Of a stretch of DNA of 64,000 nucleotides, positions 37,559 to 49,300 are shown one piece after another. The DNA lies in contig NC_132899.1 of NCBI RefSeq assembly GCF_030463535.1, forward strand, positions 14,789,490 to 14,853,489. The letters run 5' to 3'. Each line of letters starts with the position of its first letter. The stretch's first letter is position 1. The stretch is from Salminus brasiliensis. Its lineage: Eukaryota; Chordata; Actinopteri; Characiformes; Bryconidae. The position numbers were made by a program, and so were the translations under genes. Below the pieces are notes generated by a model. It saw only the letters and a program-made list of their open reading frames with translations. It was not told where the DNA came from and did no database searches.

Positions 37559-40500
37559 TAAAAATGCACTAAAAATGCTTAATCATTTTCAGACCCTTTT
37601 GGAAATGGTCAGTATTAACATTCACTACCAAAGTCATTGGACTTAACTACTTATTGGGTCAAGAAAATGCAACAACCCTCAAAATCATGGACAAAAAAAA
37701 ACAACAAAAAAAAAAAACAACACTAAGCATTTAAAAGTAGGACTCCAATAAAAAGGCTCAAACAATTACGGAGCACTCAAATCAGTTGACAACATGCAGA
37801 AACACTTCAGAAAATCAGAATAGCACTCTCTGCGTGTACCTCTCCAGCCACTCTTTGGGTTTCTCCCACTGGGACACTTCTGTTCTGCAGTTGTAGTAGT
37901 ACTTTTTTCCTGAAGAGCTGATGTGTTCTGACCAATCATCTGGAGGTTCATATGGCTGTAGATTAAAGGTGGAAAAAAGTTTACAAAACTTAAGGATGTC
38001 CTTCTAGCCATTAATTTAATAAGAGCATTTTGATAATACAGCAAAATACACTAGAACTGAGAAAATCGGATGAGCCTAAAAGCTTCATACAAAACGCATG
38101 AATCACACCATGAAGTCCACAATTGTCACATATAGCTAGTCACACAGCCTACTGCACTGCAACTCAATACAATATATCCTACATCTGCATAATAATAGAA
38201 TACCCAAATTATGATTTTTCTTTTCATGGTCGATTCAGATTTCTTCAAACCATCTAATCAGTTGATAAAACTCTGCCCATAAAATAATCTGTTAGTTACT
38301 TATTAGTCAGGCTTGCAATATATGATATTTGCTCTTTAATAGATGTAATAGATCATTTAAACAACATTACATCAAAAATAAAAAGCATCTGCAACAATAT
38401 CACAACCCGAATAATACTTTGGCAAACCTTCGACTGCTTGTTTGGAGTAAAAATGTGATGTCTGTTCTTGATCAACTTCCAGATATTAACCCCTAATATT
38501 AACCTAAAAGACGAAAACACAGAGCAGCTACAGAAGACAGTAGGGAGACATGAGAGATGGTAAGAAACAGTGAAATGAGTGAACTAAAGGGGGGAGGGGC
38601 AGTTGGAAGTGGGAGGGAAAAGGAAAAAAAGCATGAAGAGAGCCGCATCCTGATGCAAGCATGTGTAATGTTAGGTGAGGCGGACCTCGGTGCATCACCC
38701 CTGCAGGCTCTCGCTATAATCTAACTAAACCACTCCTGCCCTGCAACATAGCAGAGCTAGAGCTAGGCAAATGTGCGTCAGAGACCCATGATGTGTGGGC
38801 CCTTAGTTTGATACACAAACATAATTGTGCAAAAACACCCGACAACAACTTTTCCATGTTTCCCATAACAGTGAGGTTCTATACAATGAAACAGGCCAGT
38901 AATCACTCTGGTCACAAAACATTGGTAAAAAAAAAAAATGTGTGTCTTCTTTTTTAAAGATCAAGTTTGACATTTATTTAAGTCACCCAAATGTAGCTTT
39001 GTTAGAGAATCAAACTGGAAATCAAACATACCAAGAACATGCAAAGCAGCAGAATAGCAACAGAAAAAGTCCCAAAAAGTCAGTGCAAGTGGCCTACGTT
39101 GTTTTGAGTGTTTATACTCGTGTGTAGATGCATCTGTGTCGCTCTGCAGCCAAAACACTAGTCTGGCGAGGGGGTTTCCTAATGCCACGATGTAAACCTT
39201 CTTGGCGTATTACAAGCGACGGTGACTAAAACTGAAGTGGATTATTTTAGACTTCAACAGCGGTTTACTTTTACTAAAAATTCTGCAACAAAAACAACAG
39301 ATGTCCATAAAGCCATTGAACCAAGGCAGAAGGTGGGTGAATGGTTCGTCATCTGGAAACATTTCTCACATCAGCGAGTGCACAATCCATGATCCATGTT
39401 CATCTTTAAGAGATGAAGGCAGAAATACGGTGCCAACAAGCAGACCAATCACAGTTGTTACAGTCTGCGTCGTCACTCACATAGGTGCATTTCTGAGGAG
39501 AGGCTCGTCAAGCTATAGAGTAGGGTACAAGGCTACGGCGTAGATTCGGCACAGAAGCATAAATTGGCCCATTTATCAGTGTGCTTAGTACTGAAGTATG
39601 TGGTTTTGGACAAAATTACACAGACATTCCTGAAGGGACCTCCTGGAACTTTGGCCAAATTTCGCCATATGTTGGGATACCTGCTGTGTACTCTGCTGAC
39701 CTGAAAACAATGATAATCAAATTCTAGCATTGATTCCACAATCACTTTTATAATACGAACAAAAGCCTTCATATGAAATGAGAATTTTGACCCTTTTGTG
39801 CAAGAACTCTTAAGAAGTAACAGCAAAAGAATTGCATTGCTTGTATAAGCTACCCAAGTTATAAGAGGACCTCCAAACATTACAGAAACACAGTTTCATC
39901 TGAATTTAAAAAGCAAAAGTTCTTTAACCTAGAACGCTAACTAGTTACCTTGACCGCCTGCTCTCTGCATGTTAACCCAAGTGTAACTTTACAGTCCAAT
40001 CCCGATAAAGTTTTTTGGGAGTCATTTGTCATTCTGTCATTTATAAAGTTTATTTTTTCTGCATGCATCGAGTTGCATGCACTTTCATAGAGACAGACAT
40101 TACCGATTTTACAAGTATGAATTTTTTCAACTTCTAAAAAGGTCCTGTGGATAATTACTAATGACACCTTTAGAACAGCGGCATTAATAAAGTTTACCAA
40201 AAAAGGGGGTCATTTTAAGCTGGTATCCGATCAGTTAAATCTTAATGTCTGGATCAATTCTAATCAGATCATCACTCAATTTCATCATCATAACACTTCA
40301 GATATTGATAAAGTCAACTACGCTGACTACCTACAAGTAGTCAGTAGTATTCTTGTACTTCACTCCTAGACTACACAGAGGCTTCCCACTGCACCCCAAC
40401 TCTACAAAGTCTTGTTTGGCAGGTAAATGCCAAGTGCATGTGCAGACAGACAGTTGTGCATTAATGGCAATTTAAAACCTCTAACATGTTGCAAAGCTCA

Positions 40501-43264
40501 GACAATGACCAAACAATTATACTTTGTCTAGCGTATTAAATATTCATAATCAAACTAGATTTTTGAAACAAGATTTGTAATGTTTTAGCTAGATACTTTC
40601 AAACTGTACTTTGGTCGTCCACAATTTTGTGGATTAGAAAGCTCAAACTCTAAGAATTACTATAGAGGTTGATTTCATGGTATGCATGTCTGACACAGCT
40701 AATTACATTTTCACAACTTACAACCTTGCATCAAACCAGTTTTATAAACCAAACTACAATTTATTAATTGCAAGCTTTTACGGTTGATATCAAGCTGCCT
40801 GAATTATTAACTAAGACCACAAATAAACTTGGCCATAAACATGTCTGGTAATGGTCAGCTGAGGACAAAATTGTGCTTGCAGTCAGATAGCCATCAGTTG
40901 AACATGGTGAATCAGAATAGTGGCCAAAGACCATCATTTAAGTTATTCCCAAATTAATTTGTCTCATCATAATTACAGTTTACAGGCATTCTCTACATAT
41001 TGAACAAGAAATCTTAACATTCAACAAGACAAAAAAAAAAAAAAAAAACAATCCAATATCTGTGCCGAGAACAGATTTGAAGCAAACAGGCAAAAGGCGA
41101 AAGGAAGAGTTATTTCTATGTTCATTTAAAACACAGAATGATCCAAGAGAGCATATGGCTAACTAAATATAGTCCAGTCTCTCATCCATTCCCACACTCA
41201 TATAGAGGGATTACGGCACATTAACGTAGCTAATTTATCAAATCCAGGCAAGAAGGCTTTAACTTCAGCAAGCTCAAAGAAACTTTGTACTTAGCAACAG
41301 GAAACACTGAGGCTGATGCATAAAAATATTTAATAGGTCTGCAGCGATTGAGTGTGCTTAGACTGAGACTTAACCCATTTTTCAGCACATTTGCAGTCCA
41401 GACTCAGTGGTCTTGGCAAACACACACAGAGCAACCAAGACAGAGACTACAATAGAGTACAGCCTTTCAGCAATCCAATTAAAATCAAGCATATGCCAAT
41501 TTATAATTAGATCTATTACAACCAAGGTTTGCAGAGATTTAACTCTACAAATGACTTCTTCCCTCCATCCTTAAATTGCAATACAAGCAAAGCACACTAA
41601 GTGCTTGAGGCAAAAAAGGAAAGACCTCCATAACAAACACAATGTTGCTACTTCGACAAAGATAAGTTAAAGTTAAGAACAAAATGATTTGCAAAAACCT
41701 CTACAGGCTACTAATACACTACAACTGAAAGTGATATCTTGAGGTTGCATCTTTTTCCATTTCTGCAGATCATGCGACTGGCGTGATCTCCCAAAAGAGT
41801 GGAAATTACAAACAGCAAAGAGACAGATGGTCTGAACACAGGAGGGGTTGCCACAGCACCAGACAGAGACCAGTTTCCCAAACGAATTACAGCAAAGACG
41901 TATGCAAGATGGTGGAGTCACTATCACTTTTATAACCTTACCAGTAGGGGAGTAAAAATGCATTGTAATTCACTGGCCTGAAGGACAAGATTCAACTATA
42001 GCGATTTCTGAGATATTATAAATCTTTTCAAATTAAGCATGCAATAATCTTTTATTTTTCCCCAATCACATTTTTATATTCTGCATAAACACATTGAAAC
42101 TCTGAATCAAAATTAATAAATCAAATTGTCAATTTTAGACTTTAGACCCACTGGAAGGTCAGAGATGCACTCCTCTGTAACAGTACAACATTCACCATAA
42201 AAGCAAAGTCCGCTGAGCACTTTTTAAGGAACAATACACCAATACTGGGCATGTCCTCTCTTTGCTCTCAATACAGCATCTGTGCACCACAGACATCCAC
42301 AAGATATTGAAAACATTACTTTGAGATTTTGGTCCATGTCTATAATGGATCAAATTGTTTCCATAAAAAGATGCACATGGTCAGAACGAACACTCAAATA
42401 ACATAGCATTATCTCATTAGGCCTTTGAGTAAAAGAGCTTCCACTAAAAATAAAAAATAAAAACTAAAAGCATGATCATCATTTCATATATTACCACCAT
42501 GTAAATATCAGCAGTTGTGGTGTACTTACTGTGTCTGACGATTTGTTGGGGTTTGAGTGAGAGTTGGAGCTATGCAGAGAACTGTGGTTGTGAGAATTCT
42601 CTTGAGGGGAAATACTGGTCCCTGAAATGACAAATAAGGATGAACACTTAAATTAGAACAGAAATAAAAACACATTTGGCTGAATCGATCTCAAAACTTT
42701 TAAAACACTATTTTACAAATTGGATAACAAACAAAAAAAACATCATTTAAAAGCCCCCCTGCTGAGGGTTTTTGGTAAACATTCATCACCCAAAAAATCA
42801 GCCCACATGGGGTCATGATTTATCAACAGTTTAATGCCTTTATGAAAATCACCAATATTGAGGTCATCTGGAGAAAAAAAATGACACATGGGAAAAACAT
42901 TCAAATAGGTTCTAGTTTTCAGAACAAAAGAAGTATTCAAATCAATTCAAAATCACTTCGTCAATTTCTGTTCATACTGACATACTGATCTACTCCTATA
43001 TATTTCGATTTATAATGTGTGTAAATAATGTCTCCTTGAAATCTTTCACCTTTTGTCATTATAGATCTTTTCTCGATTTGCTTGATCTATTTTTTTTATC
43101 AATAATAATCTAATAAATAATAAAACAAAAAGCTGTGTTAATTGCATATTCCCATTGTTTATATAAACTGTTATATTAACGTTTTACAACCCCATACATA
43201 ACAATAAAGATTTGTATCCTTTCATACATACGAAAAGACCAATAACTTAAAAAACAATAAAAAA

Positions 43265-43319
<55 letters not shown>

Positions 43320-46300
43320 TACATACATACATATATACATACACACACACACACACACAAAGCACCACAGCACAACTCTGCATGTTGCTACATCTGTCCT
43401 GTACTGTATTGTTTTTGTTCTCGTTTTGAACTGTAGACATGAAATTGTATTGTGTAGCTCAGTAACAAAGCAAGAGATCTACTACTACTACTACTAACAA
43501 GCAGTCTGGCACACGTCGGTTTTGCCAGATCTTGGCATGAACGCTAAGTGGTGTTCCTGGCAAAACACCTTATAAACAAGCCTTGCTCCTGAATACTGTT
43601 TTTCACTGATCAGCCACACTTACCACCAAAGTTCTTCACTTTAATGGGTGGATACAAATGGACAGTGCTCCCATTCAAACTAACAATGTTAGTAAGACGA
43701 CGCACATTTCTGCTAGTTTCTAGCTTCAAGCCTGTAACAGGCAACCAAGCAAAGTGTTTAACTGTGTGTATAATGGTTTTAAACTGACTGAAAATCCAGT
43801 AGCCAAACTGATCCACTATGTGCTGGTTTCCAACATGGGGATAAGCCAAGATTCTACACTGAAAGGATAAAGTGGTCCATGACTAGGCTTAATCCTTGTC
43901 TGGAAAACAGAACCTGTGTGTCCAAATTTGTGGACACCCCTTCTAATGAATGCATTCAGCTACTTTAAATTGCACCCATTGCTGACACAGATGTGCAAAT
44001 GCACACACAGCTTGTCTAATCCATGTGGAGTATTGCCCAAGTATTGCCACTAGAATAGGATTCTCTCGAGCAGTTAAACATGAACCTCTTGGCACCAATG
44101 CGTAATGCCAGAGGGCTAGAGTGTTATAGAGCCCTCCTGCATTGAGCTGTGGAGCAGCGGAATATACTAGTAGAAAGTCTCCTAATTGTAGCTCTCCTCC
44201 TTGCACAGATGATGTAACCCAATTTCTTGTTCACTAGGTCCCATCCACGCTGTTCAAGACAACTGCTCAGGAGCATCTTCCTGTTACCACTTTCATCCTA
44301 AACAGCTCCTTGTCATCAGGTCATGTCCCATTTAAAGGATAAAGGATAAAGGTGCACGTATTTGTCACTGTACACTGTACAGCGAAATGTGTCCTCCGCA
44401 TTTAACCCATCTGGTAGTGAACACACACGCACACATGTGTTAGGGGCAGTGAGTACACACACACCCAGAGCAGTGGGCAGCCAACTCCAGCGCCCGGGGA
44501 GCAGAGAGGGTAAAGGGCCTTGCTCAAGGGCCCAACAGTGGCAGCCCGGGAATCGAACCCACAACCCTGTTATCGATATCCCGGCGCTCTAACCGCTGAG
44601 CCACCACTGCCCCCATCAGTTTGCCATCAGTATCACCAAAGCTGTCCCTATCTTAAAGAAACCAATACCAGACAGTTCAGACATGAACTACAGATTCCTG
44701 AACGTCAACAAATCACCTGCCTCCCACTGAAAAGCACCTCAGAGACCTTATCCACTCTGGCTTTAACCAGCACACAAACTACAGAAACTACCTTTAAAAG
44801 CAGGTACTGAGACACTCGCCAGTCTTGAGACTCTGTATCGCAGCGGTTTATGTCTGACCTGTATGATCCACATCTGCTCCATGCAGACTCTTCCATTTTC
44901 ACTATACAATAGCTCTCTTGATGCAGTATTATCCCCTCATGTTTTCTCTACTACTGCTAAACCTTTGAAAGACTGTACACCCCAAAATTACAGGTCCTCA
45001 GTGATCTTGACCTTGATCTTGATTCTTTTGAGAACTTCCTGGTCACTCCAACTGCAAGAACCACAAAGCCTTGGCATATTTGTGGGTGCCCATTTCTCAC
45101 TCTCGACTCATGCAGCAAAACTGAACCCTTTCTCTCTAGGGAGGCCACACAGGTGCAACCCCTCATCATATCAAGGCTTGACGACTACTACTACTACTAC
45201 CACTACCTACTGGCTTTCCTATGTATGCCATCAGCAACATTTTCTTTAAGTTCAGCCATGTCACTCATTAACTGTGTTGTCTTCTCAGGCTTTCTATAGC
45301 CGTCTGCATCAGATTTAACTCCAGACACTGACCTACAAAGCTAAACAAAACGTCTGCACGTTGCTACGTCTGTCCTGTACTGTATTGTTTTTATTCTCGT
45401 TTTGTTCCATGTAGCATCCTTGTTCTGGGACAAACGCAATTTCATTTCACTGTGTACTGCTACAGAGCTGAAAAGTCAATGACAGCCTCTTAACTCTCTC
45501 AAAGTTGTACCAACCACCCTCCATGCTGGCAATGGTCAAACCCATATCCATACCTAAAAGCCCTTGGGTTTGAAGTGCGGCTGGGCCACCATCTCTCAAG
45601 ACACATGGAAGGCAAGCATGTAGAAGTTCTTTGGACCTGGTACAAGGTAGTTGAGCAAACCTCTGGATGTGTTGCTCGCTCTTCAAACACTGACTGAAAA
45701 CGATCTCTTTCAAGAGCACTTCAGCACTTATAACCATGCACAAACCAAAGGCTTGCAATTGCACTCAAGTGTCATTTCTTTCACATTTTTCTTAGAAATC
45801 AGACATAGTGTAGTGTTTGTATCTAGTTATTGCTATTATACATCGTTGTACTTCGGTAACTGTACTGATTTTTGCATGACTGCATCAAAGCTTTAAGAAG
45901 CCTTTTCAGCTAGCAATGGGTACCTCATTAGTGGATAACAAAGTATATGTGCAAGTCGCTCTGGCTAAATGCCGTAAATGTTACATGTTACAAGTTAATG
46001 TATTAAAAAGGACGCCAAAATGGTTCCAGAACGGTACTAATCTTGACAGATGGGTGCTTATATAACCCAATCAGTAGTCATAATGGGGACCTGTTAAGAC
46101 TTGAGCAATAAAACAGAACAATGCAGTAACTAGAGCATGTCAAACGTCACAAGACAGACTTTACAGAGGAAATGTAAGGTTTATTTAAGCAGAAAAAGCA
46201 ACTGAATTTCAACTATTAATTACTGCTCTACATGGACTAGGCCATTCATAATAATTATGTTATCAACTTATCATGCAGGACATGGACCTGTCCTTAATTT

Positions 46301-49300
46301 TTGCCGAGCTCTATATTGACCATTGCATTTATTTAGTGAGGAGAGACCATTAACATGTTTTATATTCCACTTCCAATATGTGAATAGTCTATATAATTAA
46401 AAGTTCACTGATCTTTATTGCCATTATGATTATATCAGTGTAATAAAAACCATTTAAAAAATCTTTAAGAGAGACAATATTGTTTATTGAAATTATTTCT
46501 GGGATAAAAACAGCTATCATGCCAGGCCTACTAGGGACTCTTATTTGCTAAATTCACTCAACCATCACTTGGCTATCGACTTTCATACTAAGGCACTACC
46601 AAAGACATCACCCAGAGCACTTCTTCTGACCGTTAAGTCCGGTGTGCTGTGCCAACTCCGAAACACTGTGGAACATACCTAAGGCACTTGGGCAATGGAT
46701 AAAGTTAGACAGCACCTCACGCATGGTACAGGGGGCCAAACATTTGAAATCCTATATAAATCAGCTCAATTTTGTCCCAAAACAAAGCGTCACAATAAAC
46801 AGATCTCCATTAGAGCTGTGCCAGCACATAACTGTCAAAATACAACGGTTCAGCTGTCACAGTATTACTAGGACCAAGGAGCTGATCCTTCTGCAATGCC
46901 TGTGGCATTTGTTTGTCTGTTTGAGGCATTAAAATACATAGTCATTCCTCTCAGAACTGACCACTACAAAACTTGGATAAATATGCTCCAAGAGAATTCT
47001 CTTTGGTTGTTGCATCTCTACTGATGCAATAAAGCCATGGGGTGAGCTTTATTTAATACCATATGCATGCATCTATAGGTCAATTTGTGGAAAAAAATAA
47101 TATTAAATCAGTACCTGACAGAACGCATAATTAAAGAACACGCATCATTTCAACTCCATCCTCACATTCAGAAATTCAGCGTGGACCGAATAGTCCAAAG
47201 TCCACAGTCACAGTTAACAAGAATAAACCATCAATTTCCACCTTGACTGAACTGTCTCGTTTGGCTTACACACTTACGAAGCCTTTCCATCGGACAGTGT
47301 GGTACAGTGCGTTACAGGTACTACCCTGAACTCAGAACAATCTGTACTCTGGTCATGTCCATGTGTACATTCTCTATTGGAAAACAGTATCTGTAAAGTA
47401 AAAGACCTCTCTTTTTCTATTCTCCTGCTCCTCTCTGCAGGGCAATCAACTTAGTAACCCCTCCAAACATCATTTAGCAAAACATTTAACAACAGAGTAT
47501 AACAGCATGTAACATTCGACACAGCACTAAAACGACTTTAAGAAGTGTCCCGTTTGGCTAACATTATCAACACAGTCAACCAAAAAAAAAAAAAAAAAAG
47601 GTTTTAGCCGATTAGTATCATTCATTTATTCTAACCAATTATTAACTAAAAATGGTAGTGCAGAATGCAAGAGTGACAAAGAGCTTCTGTTCATAACAAA
47701 CCAAATGTAAACATTTTGGTTTACAATCCTTAGGTTTGAATCAGGGGCACAGTGCTACGACATTTAGAACTACTATTAAACTGCACTGAAACTTTTTTTT
47801 AACTAGTCACTGTTTTGATTTGAGGCATTGATTATATTAACAACAAACATGGTGGGGCGATGGAGAATACAGTGCAGACACTGACTGTTCAACCAATCAG
47901 TATTATATGTCCTGGTTTGGTACACCTGGCACCCCAAGACAAGAAGTAACCAAAATCAACAGGCTGCTTGCCAGGGGAAATGACAAAAACGAGCGATCAC
48001 CGCTTCGCAAGCTGTGCAGCTCTGCAGCTCCGTCCAGTGGAATAGCACCATTAGTGAGTGCAGCACACTGATTAATTTATAGGAGGAAACCGATTAAGAA
48101 CACGTGTCCACATGTTCAGTAAATTAGAGATCCTATTCACAGACCATGTAAATGTCTAAGCTCTTAGGCAAGTAACAGTGTTTTGACAGCTGTCAAAAAG
48201 AAAGCTTTCTGAACTTCTTCATGCTTTTCAATAGGCAGTGACCATGTATCAGTTACAATAACAAAAAATGTAAAAAATAAAAAATAAAAATTAGGGCAGG
48301 ATCATTTTACAGGCTCCAAGGCCAATATCGAATGCAGCATCCTTTCTGCATGTCACACAGTGCAAACAGGGTTGTGGCCGATCATGTATCAAGTTAATGA
48401 TGGTACAAATCAACACCAACAGCAGATGTGCCACAACATTACAATACGAGCAAAAGGGCTAAAAAGGGATAGATGGTCAGTAGATAAATGATCATTTCAT
48501 CAACAGATAAGCGAATCCTAATGCCACTGTGTGAACAGCCATTCAGAGAGAGGAAATAAGATGAGATACAGTAGAGATCATTAGACCCGTTAAATAGATG
48601 TGAAATTGGGATTTCTGAATTTTCTCCTTTCTAGTAAAATTAAACTCATGTACTCAAACTTTAAAATGCAGTCAAAGCGGTGCCACATACAGAAACTAGT
48701 CATTAATATATTTAGTCAAAATATTAGGTAGTTAAGTATTTTGATTTCAAAACACACCACATTAATGACTTATGATCATGCAAAAGCTTGATCATAAAAG
48801 CTTGATCATAAAAGCTTGGCTGAATCTGTGCGGCACAAACTCTGGTGTGCAGGTATTCCACTAACTTGGGTACACAAATTGATGATCTTTTTAATCTCAA
48901 ATCAATAATGATATTCTATATAAGACGTTACAAGAGTGTTAAATGTCTAAAATAAGGATGTTTTCACACCTGCACTTTTAGTTTGGTTAAATCGGACTCT
49001 GGTTTGTTTTCACCCTTGGTGCAATTATCCTTGGTGCGTGATCAAACAACTGCACCGAGACCCCAGAGAGGATTAGGTGTCTGTCCGGTTTCAAGCGAAC
49101 TCTGAAGCGGTTTATTTGTGGTCAAAATGTGATCTGATCTAACCATCAGGTGTAATTCAAAAATATGCTCTACTCCAGAACACAGGACCTTCGGCCTGTA
49201 TTTACTTTCTTGTTCCTGCCCTGGACAGGTCTGACCAATGAGCAGAGAAAACGCTTTCACATAGTTTATTGAGTCATGTTGGTGCACTTGGATTTTTACT

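Noticed and set aside
39533-39880. 115-codon minus-strand frame in a WAC intron
   Set aside because: It has random composition, no splice-site context matching WAC, and no recognisable motif.
47880-48060. Possible further LINE reverse-transcriptase fragment ([20 protein letters not shown])
   Set aside because: There is weak resemblance over one short stretch only, without supporting flanking motifs or a tail.
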